Source: Myxococcales bacterium (GTDB lineage Bacteria; Myxococcota_A; Polyangia; Polyangiales; Polyangiaceae). Taken from it: DNA of 64,000 bases. The stretch spans positions 310,001 through 374,000 of the forward strand of contig JADJQX010000006.1 in the NCBI GenBank assembly GCA_016712525.1, written 5' to 3'. This document shows, piece after piece, positions 53,906 to 61,983 of the stretch. A program made the translations under genes and the position numbers. The notes beneath the pieces were generated by a model. The model searched no databases. It was not told the origin of the DNA and was given only the letters and a program-made list of their open reading frames with translations. How positions within the stretch are numbered: the first letter of the stretch is position 1; each line of letters opens with the position of its first letter.

Positions 53906-55338
53906 GACGGGTCGTCCTTCGTCGATCGTGCGTCTTCGTCGTCCGCGCGGAAGCCCTTGAGCCCGAGCTTCTGGAGGTACCTGTAGAGCGTCGCCGGCGA
54001 GAGCCCGAGGAGCCGAGCGGCGTCGTCACGGCTGCCGTTCGTTCGCTCGAGGACACGCCTCACGTGCTCTCGTTGGAAGGTGGCCGTGGCGCGTTCGAGG
54101 TTCGGATCGAGCAGCGGCTCGGGCGCCCCGGAGGACCCTCCGTCCTGGCTCGCGGGGGGCGGCATTCCGGAAACCACGGGCGGGAGGTGAGCGGCCGTGA
54201 TCGCGTCGCCGTCGCAGACGATCGTCGCACGCTCGATGGCGTTCGAGAGCTCGCGCACGTTCCCGGGCCACGCGTAGCGCTCGAGGCACGCGATGGCGTC
54301 CTCGGTGAACGCGACGACGGGGCGTTGGTACGTCCGCGCGTGGCGCTCGAGCAGCTCCCGGGCGAGGGTCGCGATGTCGCTTTTGCGCTGGCGAAGCGGA
54401 GGGATGTCGACGGTTACGACGTTGAGACGGTAGAAGAGGTCTTCGCGGAACGTCCCTTGTCGGACGCCGGCGGCGAGGTCACGGTGGGTCGCGGCTACGA
54501 CGCGGACGTCGACCCGGCGCGGGTGATCCGCCCCGAGGGGGAGGATCTCCTTCGTCTCGACGGCTCTGAGGAGCTTCGTCTGCGCGAGCGCGCTCAGCTC
54601 GCCGACGTCGTCGATGAGCAGCGTGCCGCCCGAGGCCGCGCGGAAGAGCCCGTCGCACGCGGCGTCCGCGCCGAAGTGCGCCCCACGCTCGTAGCCGAAG
54701 AGCTGCGCCTCGACGAGCGCCTCCGGAATGGCGCCGACGCTGAACGCGACGAAGGGCCCGCTGCCTCGTGTCGAGCGCTCGTGGAGCGCCCTCGCGACGA
54801 GGTCCTTCCCCGTCCCGCTCTCGCCCGTCACGAGCACGTTCGCCTGCGTCGGCGCGACGCGATCGACGAGGTCCGCGACGCGGGCCATGTGCTGTCCCCC
54901 GCGCCGGAGCGCGGCGATGGCGTCGCTGTCCCCGCGGACGATCGCGCGGAGGCGCACGTTCTCGCGCTCGACTTGGCGGTTTCGCGCGACCCTCTCGACC
55001 TTCGCGCGGAGATCGGCGAGCGCGAGTGGCTTGAGGACGTAGTCGTGAGCGCCTCGGCGGAGGGCGTCGATGGCCGACTCGATCGACGCGTACGCGGTCA
55101 TGACGAGGGTGAACGTCTCGGGAGAGCCCTTCCGGATCTCGTCGAGCACCTCGAGGCCGTCTCCGTCGGGGAGCCGGAGGTCGAGCAAGATGACGTCGAA
55201 CGAGCGGTAGGCGAGCTCGGCGAGCGCCTCTTTGCAGGTACCGACCGCGGTGACCGCGTGGCCGTCGCGCGAGAGGCCGCGCGCCACGTTGTTCGCGACC
55301 GTCGGATCGTCCTCGACGACGAGGATACTCTCGCTCAC
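53902..55338 (-). CDS. NtrC-type response regulator with altered GAFTGA loop
   Basis: 478 residues, GTG start overlapping the kinase stop. Receiver domain 1-115 with phosphorylation site Asp53 and Lys103. AAA+ domain about 140-370: Walker A GESGTGK (172-178), Walker B TLLIDD (239-244), arginine-finger region FREDLFYRLNV. The sigma-54 contact loop reads GAHFGA (219-224) instead of GAFTGA. A Fis-type helix-turn-helix ends the protein (DDAARLLGLSPATLYRYLQKL). It should activate sigma-54 promoters and is likely the controller of the five found here, although the loop change could weaken or alter sigma-54 contact. Confidence 0.9.
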   Translation of the reverse strand: MSESILVVEDDPTVANNVARGLSRDGHAVTAVGTCKEALAELAYRSFDVILLDLRLPDGDGLEVLDEIRKGSPETFTLVMTAYASIESAIDALRRGAHDYVLKPLALADLRAKVERVARNRQVERENVRLRAIVRGDSDAIAALRRGGQHMARVADLVDRVAPTQANVLVTGESGTGKDLVARALHERSTRGSGPFVAFSVGAIPEALVEAQLFGYERGAHFGADAACDGLFRAASGGTLLIDDVGELSALAQTKLLRAVETKEILPLGADHPRRVDVRVVAATHRDLAAGVRQGTFREDLFYRLNVVTVDIPPLRQRKSDIATLARELLERHARTYQRPVVAFTEDAIACLERYAWPGNVRELSNAIERATIVCDGDAITAAHLPPVVSGMPPPASQDGGSSGAPEPLLDPNLERATATFQREHVRRVLERTNGSRDDAARLLGLSPATLYRYLQKLGLKGFRADDEDARSTKDDPS

Positions 55339-56603
55339 AGCGGCGCCGCCGGGAGAAAGAGGGAGACTCGCGTGCCCTCGGCCTTGTGGCTCGTGAGGGT
55401 GAGCGTGCCGCCCACCGCGGCGATCACGCGGTTGGCGACGAAGAGCCCGAGGCCCGAGCCTGCTCCCGCTTTCTTCGTCGTGAAGAGGGGAGACGTCGCG
55501 TGTGCGAGCACGTCCGCGCTCATCCCAGTGCCCGTGTCCTCGACGACCAGCGTGAGCCCACGGCCCCCGTCGACGGCGCGCGCGCGCACCGCGATCGTCC
55601 CTCCCCCGGGCATCGCGTCCGCGGCGTTCAGGAAGAGGTTCACGAGGACGAGCACGAGGTGGTCCTCGACCATCCGGACCGGGGGCAGATCCTCGGGGAC
55701 GTCGAGCTGCATGGTCACACGTCGAAGCCTCGGATCGTGACGAACGAGCCGGGACGAGTCGGCGACCGCGAACGCGATCGACACGTCCGTCGCCTCGTCT
55801 CCACGCCGCCTCGCGAAGCCGACCATCTCTCCGAGCATCCCGCTCATCCTTCGGACGTGCGCACGGACGACGTCGAACGAGCTGCGCACGGCCGGCACGG
55901 CCACCTCCTCGACGAGGAGCTCGAGCTCGGTCGCGATCGCCGTGAGCGGGCTCGCGAGATCGTGGGCGATGCCGGCGGCGAGCAGCCCGAGGCTCGCCAT
56001 CTTCTCCTTCTGGCAGAGTTGCGCGAAGAGATCCCGCTCCTCGGTGACGTCTCGTCCGACCTCGACCGAGAGGCCCGTCCGGCCTTCGAAGGAAGGGAGG
56101 GGGAGGCGCTCCACCTCCCAGAGGCGGCCGTACGCGTCGGCATGCGTGACGACGACCCCGCGCTCGGTGCACGGGCGCTCGGCCACTCGGTTGGTCTTCA
56201 CGATGGCCCCCGTGGGGTCGACCACGACGACCCGCTCGCGGAGGGCGTCGAGCAGGCCCTCGGTAAAGCGACGCGCCTCGACCAGCTCTGCCGTGCGGGC
56301 TGCGACGCGCTCCTCGAGCTCTGCCGCGCGCCGGTCGAGCTCACGGTCCGTGTCGATCCAGGCGCGACGGATCTGCACGAACGTCCACGACCCGACCAGG
56401 ATGGCCGCGCAAACGCCACGAAGGATGTGCAGATCGTGCATGTCGCCGACCGACAGCCGGTGGACCGAGCGCTCGGCGAGCTCCCACACCCCGAAGTAGA
56501 CCACGAGGATCCCGAGCCCGAAGCTCGCCGTGCGGGCCCACGCGGCGCGTGTGGTGTCGCTCTCGTGGGACGCCCCGATGGGGCGCGTGACCATGGTCGG
56601 CAT
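55335..56603 (-). CDS. membrane sensor histidine kinase
   Basis: 422 residues from the ATG at 56603 (another ATG at 56594). Two membrane helices (about 25-45 and 60-85) with a very short outer loop, a coiled coil, a PAS-like domain with VVVVDPTGAIVKTN, the H-box GIAHDLASPLTAI, and an ATPase domain (NLFLNAADAM, DTGTGM, GSGLGL). The short periplasmic loop makes sensing within the membrane or by the PAS domain likely, for example quinone state or a gas; unproven. GTGA overlap with the response regulator. A sigma-54-like promoter just upstream suggests the pair controls itself. Confidence 0.92.
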   Translation of the reverse strand: MPTMVTRPIGASHESDTTRAAWARTASFGLGILVVYFGVWELAERSVHRLSVGDMHDLHILRGVCAAILVGSWTFVQIRRAWIDTDRELDRRAAELEERVAARTAELVEARRFTEGLLDALRERVVVVDPTGAIVKTNRVAERPCTERGVVVTHADAYGRLWEVERLPLPSFEGRTGLSVEVGRDVTEERDLFAQLCQKEKMASLGLLAAGIAHDLASPLTAIATELELLVEEVAVPAVRSSFDVVRAHVRRMSGMLGEMVGFARRRGDEATDVSIAFAVADSSRLVRHDPRLRRVTMQLDVPEDLPPVRMVEDHLVLVLVNLFLNAADAMPGGGTIAVRARAVDGGRGLTLVVEDTGTGMSADVLAHATSPLFTTKKAGAGSGLGLFVANRVIAAVGGTLTLTSHKAEGTRVSLFLPAAPL

Positions 56604-56615
56604 GCACTCCGTGGG

Positions 56616-56631
56616 AGCACGTGGCGTGCCG
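56616..56631 (-). promoter_or_regulatory. sigma-54 (-24/-12) promoter of the two-component operon
   Basis: Read on the minus strand: CGGCACGCCACGTGCT. It matches TGGCACG-N4-TTGCW at 10 of 12 positions with exact GG-N10-GC spacing. The transcript would start near 56605, two bases before the ATG at 56603. Confidence 0.62.
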
Positions 56632-56670
56632 GTCACCCGCAAGCACAAAAAGCCGTAGGATTTCGGATGC

Positions 56671-56696
56671 GTGCGCAGCTTGCGGCAAGCGCGCAC
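56671..56696. repeat. 26-bp near-perfect palindrome, candidate activator site
   Basis: The arms GTGCGC-GCTTGC and GCAAGC-GCGCAC pair fully around one central base, with a single extra A in the left arm. It lies 40-80 bp upstream of the kinase promoter and about 230-255 bp upstream of the nosZ promoter. An enhancer-binding protein dimer would suit such a site; no transcript is expected here, so a terminator role is unlikely. Confidence 0.5.
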
Positions 56697-56716
56697 GGAT
56701 TGCGACCTCGGGCACT

Positions 56717-56730
56717 CTCACATTTGTGAG
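56717..56730. repeat. 14-bp palindrome, candidate activator site
   Basis: CTCACATTTGTGAG is a perfect inverted repeat with a 2-bp centre. It shares the zone between the divergent kinase and nosZ promoters. The half-sites resemble TCACA/TGTGA of Crp sites but in the opposite arrangement, so Crp binding is not predicted. Confidence 0.4.
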
Positions 56731-56925
56731 TCCTCCCGCGGGCCGCCGACCCTCGAGGGCGGCGAGAACGTGTCGCGCCTTCGAGGGCACCGTCGCGTCC
56801 GCGGGGCGAACCGGAACGGGAGCGGTGAGGGAAGGAGGCGTCGGCGAATCGGGGCACACGTTGTCCGCGTGGGACGACCGAGCGAGATGGACTCGCAGCT
56901 CTGACAGTCGCCTTTCTTTCGCAGG

Positions 56926-56941
56926 CGGCCCGCCCGTTGCA
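56926..56941 (+). promoter_or_regulatory. sigma-54 (-24/-12) promoter of the nos operon
   Basis: CGGCCCGCCCGTTGCA matches TGGCACG-N4-TTGCW at 10 of 12 positions with GG and GC ten bases apart. The transcript would start near 56952, giving a 46-base leader with a good ribosome-binding site before nosZ. Confidence 0.65.
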
Positions 56942-56997
56942 CTGGGCGGATCCCGCGCTTGGGGGGGCGCGCACCATCACGGAAGGAAGAACGAGTC

Positions 56998-58980
56998 ATG
57001 CGTGCACACACGATCGTCACCGCGACGCTCCTCGCTACGGGAATCACCGCGGCCATCGTCGTCGGATGCGAGAACAAGGCGGTGCAGCAGCAGCAGCAGG
57101 CGTCCGGCAACCTCGGAGCGTCGACCTCCGTAGCCGACCTGATGAAATCGCGTGGGCTCTCCGAGGCCGACGTCGAGGCGGCGCTGAAGACGTACGTCCC
57201 GACGGGGAAGATGGATGAGTACTACATCTTTGCCTCGGGAGGGCAGTCGGGAAACGTGGACGTCATCGGCGTGCCGTCGATGCGAATGCTCAAGGTGATC
57301 GGTGTCTTCACGCCGGAGTCGTGGCAGGGCTGGGGGTTCGGCGGCGACAGCGACAAGATCCTCGAGGGTGGAAACCAGGGGGCGCACAAGATCCGCTGGG
57401 CCGACATGCACCACCCCAACCTGTCGGAGACGAAAGGCGAATACGACGGCCAGTACCTCTTCGTGAACGACAAGGCGAACGCTCGCGTCGCGGTGGTGGA
57501 CCTCGCCGACTTTGCCACCAAACAGATCGTGCCGAACCCGCTCGCGGCGAGCGATCACGGCGGCGCGTTCGTTACCCCGGACACCGACTACGTCATCGAA
57601 ACGAGCCAATATCCGTCTCCGCTCGGTCGCGAGTACGCTCCGATCACGGAGTACAAGGAGAAGTACCGCGGCGTGGCCATCTTCTGGAAGTTCGATCGCC
57701 AGAAGGGGCGGATCGACCCCTCGAAGAGCTGGGCGCTCGAGCTCCCTCCCTACACTCAGGATCTGGCGGACGCGGGTAAGCTCGACTCGGACGGCTGGGC
57801 CTTCATCAACTCGTTCAATACCGAGATGGCGGTCGGCGGCACGCTCGACGGCAAGCCGCCCGTCGAGTCGGGCGCGAGCCAGAACGACATGGACTATCTC
57901 CATGTCATCAACTGGAAAAAGGCCGAGGCGCTCGTCAACGCGGGCAAGACCAAGACCATCGCGGGGATGCGTGTTCTCACCATGGACGTCGCCGGTCCGG
58001 AAGGGGTCCTGACCTTGGTCGGCGAGCCCAAGAGCCCGCACGGCTGCGACGTGACCCCCGACGGCAAGCAGGTGATCGTCGGCGGCAAGCTCGACACGCA
58101 CACGACCATCTACGATATCGCCAAAATGAAGGCGCTCATCGAGCAGAAGAAGTTCGACGGGAAAGACGCGTATGGTCTCCCCATTCTGCCCTTCAAGGAG
58201 TCCATCGCGGGGCAGGTCGAGATCGGGCTTGGGCCCTTGCACACCGTATTCGACGACAAGGGCAACGCGTACACGTCGGTGTTCATCGAGAGCGTGGTCG
58301 CCAAGTGGTCCTACAAGGACTACAAGAAGCCCGTCGAGAAGCTGAAGGTCCACTACAACATCGGGCACATTCTCTCGGCCGAAGGTGACACCGTGAGCCC
58401 CGACGGCAAGTACGTCGTGGCCATGAACAAGATGTCGATGGACCGGTTCCTCCCCGTGGGCCCCCTCTATCCACAGAACTTCCAGCTGATCGACGTCGAC
58501 GGCGAGAAGATGCGTTACCTGGCCGACATGCCGCTCCCGAACGCAGAGCCGCACTACTCCCAGATGATCAAGGCCGACAAAATCAAGGCCGTGAAGGCGT
58601 ACAAGCCCGGAACCAACGCCCTAGGAGAGATTGACCCTGCCAAGGTGGAGGGCGGAAAGGAGCGAATCGTTCGCAACGGGAACAAGGTCGAGGTCTTCAT
58701 GACCGCGATTCGTAGCCACTTTACCCCCGATCGGATCGAGGTCGAGGAGGGCGACGAGGTCACCATTCACATCTCGAGCCTCGAGACGGCGGAGGACCAG
58801 ACGCACGGCTTCACGATCGACATGTACAACGTGAACGTTAGCCTCGAGCCAGGCAAACACGAGAACATCTCGTTCAAGGCGGATATGCCGGGCTCGTATC
58901 CGATGTACTGCACCGAGTTCTGCTCGGCGCTCCACCTCGAGATGATGGGCTACTTCTTGGTCAAGCCCAAGAAGAAGTGA
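56998..58980 (+). CDS. nosZ: nitrous oxide reductase NosZ, clade II, lipoprotein form
   Basis: 660 residues; ATG at 56998 preceded by GGAAGGAAG. It reduces N2O to N2 outside the cytoplasm. The N-terminus is a Sec-type signal with lipobox VVGC (Cys24), not the Tat signal of clade I, followed by a Gln run. The beta-propeller holds CuZ histidines: DMHHPN (138-139), SPHGCD, LGPLHTVFDD and IGHILS. The CuA domain at the C-terminus has THGF, then Cys638-x3-Cys642-x3-His646-x2-Met649. All expected copper ligands that I can place are present. It is first in an operon with nosB, D, F, L, Y and a cytochrome. Confidence 0.95.
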   Translation: MRAHTIVTATLLATGITAAIVVGCENKAVQQQQQASGNLGASTSVADLMKSRGLSEADVEAALKTYVPTGKMDEYYIFASGGQSGNVDVIGVPSMRMLKVIGVFTPESWQGWGFGGDSDKILEGGNQGAHKIRWADMHHPNLSETKGEYDGQYLFVNDKANARVAVVDLADFATKQIVPNPLAASDHGGAFVTPDTDYVIETSQYPSPLGREYAPITEYKEKYRGVAIFWKFDRQKGRIDPSKSWALELPPYTQDLADAGKLDSDGWAFINSFNTEMAVGGTLDGKPPVESGASQNDMDYLHVINWKKAEALVNAGKTKTIAGMRVLTMDVAGPEGVLTLVGEPKSPHGCDVTPDGKQVIVGGKLDTHTTIYDIAKMKALIEQKKFDGKDAYGLPILPFKESIAGQVEIGLGPLHTVFDDKGNAYTSVFIESVVAKWSYKDYKKPVEKLKVHYNIGHILSAEGDTVSPDGKYVVAMNKMSMDRFLPVGPLYPQNFQLIDVDGEKMRYLADMPLPNAEPHYSQMIKADKIKAVKAYKPGTNALGEIDPAKVEGGKERIVRNGNKVEVFMTAIRSHFTPDRIEVEEGDEVTIHISSLETAEDQTHGFTIDMYNVNVSLEPGKHENISFKADMPGSYPMYCTEFCSALHLEMMGYFLVKPKKK

Positions 58981-58988
58981 GCCGAGCC

Positions 58989-59759
58989 ATGGAATCGAAT
59001 CGTACCTCGTCGGGGGGGCTCGACGAGCCCGGTCGTGTCGTCCACGGGGGGGATGGGCACGTGCACCTCCGCGTGGTCGACCGCAGCCCTCCCGAGGGGG
59101 CAGCGCGCCGGCCGTGGGACTGGGCGAGGTGGCTCGTGGTCGCGCTCGGCGGCATGTCGGTCGCGTCCTTCGTCGGATCGTTCCTTCTGCCGTGGTGGCG
59201 GTTCTGGCTCTACGCGCCCCAGTACCCGAAGGGGCTGATGCTCGTCATTTCCCTTACGGGCATGGGGGGCGACGTCCACGAGATCGACCTCTTGAACCAC
59301 TACATCGGTATGAAACACTTGGCCGACGCCGCCCCGAACGAGCGGATGCTCGCGGGGTACGGCGTCGCCGCCATCGGCGTCCTGACGCTCGCCGGCATGG
59401 CGCTCGCCGGGAAGAAGCTCAACAAATGGGTCGCCATACCTGCGGTGGCTTTCCCGGTCGTCTTCCTCTCCGACAGCTTCTACTGGCTCTACTCGTTCGG
59501 GCACGATCTCGACCCGAAGGCCCCGCTGCGCATCGGTGCGTTCACGCCCGAGCTCTTCGGCAATGGGCAGATTGGCCAGTTCGCGACGTTCGCCCAACCC
59601 GCTGCCGGGTTCTGGGTGGCGCTCGCTGGGGTGGCCCTGGCCGTCGCGGCCAACGTCGTCCGCTCGCGGGTGTGTACCCACTGCGCTCACGCGTCCGAGT
59701 GCTCCCTCGTGTGCCCCCGGGCTATGGTGTTGCCGGACAAGGCGCGGAGCGCGTCGTGA
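58989..59759 (+). CDS. nosB: NosB-like membrane protein with Cys-rich tail
   Basis: 256 residues from the ATG at 58989. Four to five membrane helices. The loop GDVHEIDLLNHYIGMKHL is the mark of the membrane protein that follows nosZ in clade II operons (NosB). Its role is unclear; it is required for or linked to N2O respiration in clade II organisms. The C-terminus carries CTHCAHASECSLVCP: four Cys spaced C-x2-C-x5-C-x3-CP, close to but not the same as a ferredoxin motif, so it may bind an Fe-S cluster or another metal. Its TGA overlaps the nosD GTG. Confidence 0.78.
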   Translation: MESNRTSSGGLDEPGRVVHGGDGHVHLRVVDRSPPEGAARRPWDWARWLVVALGGMSVASFVGSFLLPWWRFWLYAPQYPKGLMLVISLTGMGGDVHEIDLLNHYIGMKHLADAAPNERMLAGYGVAAIGVLTLAGMALAGKKLNKWVAIPAVAFPVVFLSDSFYWLYSFGHDLDPKAPLRIGAFTPELFGNGQIGQFATFAQPAAGFWVALAGVALAVAANVVRSRVCTHCAHASECSLVCPRAMVLPDKARSAS

Positions 59760-61075
59760 CGTCACGCCGCGTGCTGGTCGTCGCGGGGCTCGTCGCCGCC
59801 CTCGGCGTCGGGTCGAGGGCGTCGGGTGGGCTCCCGGTCGAAGGCGCACCGGCCGTGGGGCCCTCGGCGTCGGGTCGCCCGGCCGAAGGCGCGCGTGCGT
59901 CGTCCTTCGCGGAGCTCCGCGAGCTCGTGGAGCGGCCGGACGGGCCCTCCCACGTCACGTTGGCGCCTGGGACGTTTCGAGGTGACCTCACCATCGTCCG
60001 CCCGCTCCGCATCTCGGGCAGTGCGGGCTCCATCCTCGAGGGCACCGGGCTCGGCACCGTCGTCACGATCAAGGCGAGCGACGTCGCGCTGGAGGACCTC
60101 GTGGTGCGCCACTCGGGGAGGCGGCATACGACGGAGGACGCCGGCATCAAGGCGACGGGCGACCGCATCTCCCTCTCCCGCGTTCGTGTCGAGGACGCGC
60201 TCTTCGGTGTCTCCCTCCTGGAGTGCCACGGGTGTCTCGTCGAAGGGGTGCACGTCCGCGGAGATGGGGAGGACAGCGAGCTGCGGGGTGACGGGATCAA
60301 GCTCTGGGAGTCGAACGACTCGATCGTGCGAGGGTGCCTCGTCGAGGGCGCCCGGGATCTCGTCGTCTGGTACACGAAGCGCGCGACGCTCGAGCGGAAC
60401 GTCGTTCGCCATAGCCGTTATGGTGCTCACTTCATGTACGCCCACGACGCGCGTGTCGTGGGGAATCGATTCGAGCACGACGTGGTCGGGGTCTTCGTGA
60501 TGTACAGCCTCCGGCTCCGCGTCGAGCGCAACGTGCTCGCGGGTGCGCGTGGGGCCGCGGGCGTCGGGCTCGGCCTGAAAGACAGCGACGCCGTCGACGT
60601 CGTCGGGAACTGGCTGGTGGGCAATACGACCGGCACCTACCTCGACAATACCCCGCGCACGCCGGAAGATCCGGTCACCTTCGAGGGCAACGTGCTCGCC
60701 GTGAACGACGTCGCCGCGCGATTCCACGGCGCAGGAGCGGGCGTGACCATGCGGGGAAACGAGCTCAAGAACAACGCCGTGGTCGTCGAGGTCGACGGCG
60801 GCGGCCACGCCCTGGCCGTTCGGGCCACGGGCAATCACTTCTCGGACTACGAGGGGTACGATCTCGATGGCGACGGTGTGGGCGACGTCCCCTACGAGGT
60901 GAAGGCGCTCTCGAGCGACCTCACCGAGAAGCACCCGGCTCTCAAGATGTTCCACGGGACCGCGGCGCTCGGAGTGGTCGACGCCGTCGCGCGGGCCGTA
61001 CCCGTCTTCGCCAATCATCTTCTGTTCGTGGACCGATCCCCAAGGATCGCGCCGCTCGCGCTGGAGACGCCATGA
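59756..61075 (+). CDS. nosD: NosD, periplasmic factor for NosZ copper centre assembly
   Basis: 439 residues from the GTG at 59756, overlapping the previous stop (GTGA). Signal peptide, then a right-handed beta-helix of NosD/CASH repeats: GDLTIVRPLRISGS, DVALEDLVVRHSG, DRISLSRVRVEDALFG, YGAHFMYAHDARVVGN and similar turns. The C-terminus is DYEGYDLDGDGVGDVPYEV, very typical of NosD. With NosF and NosY it forms the ABC-type complex that supports CuZ formation. It overlaps nosF by 4 bp. Confidence 0.93.
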   Translation: MTSRRVLVVAGLVAALGVGSRASGGLPVEGAPAVGPSASGRPAEGARASSFAELRELVERPDGPSHVTLAPGTFRGDLTIVRPLRISGSAGSILEGTGLGTVVTIKASDVALEDLVVRHSGRRHTTEDAGIKATGDRISLSRVRVEDALFGVSLLECHGCLVEGVHVRGDGEDSELRGDGIKLWESNDSIVRGCLVEGARDLVVWYTKRATLERNVVRHSRYGAHFMYAHDARVVGNRFEHDVVGVFVMYSLRLRVERNVLAGARGAAGVGLGLKDSDAVDVVGNWLVGNTTGTYLDNTPRTPEDPVTFEGNVLAVNDVAARFHGAGAGVTMRGNELKNNAVVVEVDGGGHALAVRATGNHFSDYEGYDLDGDGVGDVPYEVKALSSDLTEKHPALKMFHGTAALGVVDAVARAVPVFANHLLFVDRSPRIAPLALETP

Positions 61076-61983
61076 TCACCATCGCGCAAGTGAGAAAATC
61101 GTTCGACGCCGTGACGGCGCTCGACGGGGTGTCCCTCGGTATCGAGAAGGGGGAGCGTGTCGCCTTCGTCGGGGCCAACGGGTCGGGGAAGACGACGCTT
61201 CTGCGGGCCATGCTCGGCCTCGTCCAGGTCGAAGGCAAGATCACCATCGCGGGCAGTGACGTCGCCCGTGAGCCCGAGATCGCGATGCGCAGCGTGGCCT
61301 ACATTCCGCAGATCGCTCCGCCGATCGACGCCCCCGTGTCCGAGGTCGTGAAGGCGTGTGCCGCCCTGCGTGGCCGGCCCATCGAGGCCATTCGCGAGCG
61401 CGCCGAGCGCCTCGGTTTGTCCATGGGCATCGTCGCCGGCAAACGGTTCCGCGACCTGTCGGGGGGGATGAAGCAAAAGCTCCTCGCGGCGATGGCGCTC
61501 GCGGCCGAGACGCCGATCCTCGTGTGCGACGAGCCGACGGCGAACCTCGACGGGGCCGCTCGCGCAGCCTTCTTCGAGCAACTCGAGGAGCGGCCGGCGA
61601 CGGGGATCGTGGTGCTGTGCTCTCACCGTATCGAGGAGGTTCGGCAGATCGTCGGCCGGGTCGTCGAGCTCGCTGAAGGCAAGATCGTACGCGACGCGTC
61701 GTTGACGGAGCTCTTGCGTGACCTCCGGGCCTTTCGCGTCGAGGTCGCGGTTCGAGATGGCGGCGACGAGCTCGTCGCGAAGCTCCTCGCGCTCGGGTTC
61801 TCGGGTGCTGGGTCGCGTCGGTACGCCGCGCATGTCTCGCAAGGAGAGAAGGTGGGCCTCGTGACCCGCCTCTTGAAGGAGCACGAGGACTCGCTCGCGG
61901 ATCTCTCGGTCGTGCCCGTCGACGACTTCTCCGTCGCCGCGGGTGCGATGCGCCCGCGCCCGCGGCTCGAGGTCGTGGCATGA
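61072..61983 (+). CDS. nosF: NosF, ATPase of the NosDFY complex
   Basis: 303 residues. ABC ATPase: Walker A GANGSGKT (34-41), signature LSGGMKQ (about 135-141), Walker B with D-loop CDEPTANLD, and the switch His in CSHRIEEV. About 85 residues after the nucleotide-binding domain are extra and could contact NosY. It energises the NosDFY transporter, which works with NosL in building the copper centre of NosZ. Overlaps on both sides (ATGA) show tight coupling. Confidence 0.94.
   Translation: MITIAQVRKSFDAVTALDGVSLGIEKGERVAFVGANGSGKTTLLRAMLGLVQVEGKITIAGSDVAREPEIAMRSVAYIPQIAPPIDAPVSEVVKACAALRGRPIEAIRERAERLGLSMGIVAGKRFRDLSGGMKQKLLAAMALAAETPILVCDEPTANLDGAARAAFFEQLEERPATGIVVLCSHRIEEVRQIVGRVVELAEGKIVRDASLTELLRDLRAFRVEVAVRDGGDELVAKLLALGFSGAGSRRYAAHVSQGEKVGLVTRLLKEHEDSLADLSVVPVDDFSVAAGAMRPRPRLEVVA

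Larger units (their letters stand above)
56604..56997. other. histidine kinase / nosZ divergent regulatory region
   Basis: 394 bp with no convincing gene. It has sigma-54-like promoters at both ends (56616-56631 minus, 56926-56941 plus) and two palindromes between them (56671-56696 and 56717-56730). A purine-rich ribosome-binding site, GGAAGGAAG, lies at 56981-56989 before nosZ. No FNR-type site is present. Confidence 0.7.

Noticed and set aside
56717..56730. A Crp-type operator before nosZ
   Set aside because: The half-sites are in the reverse arrangement (TCACA-N2-TGTGA) and with the wrong spacing for Crp.
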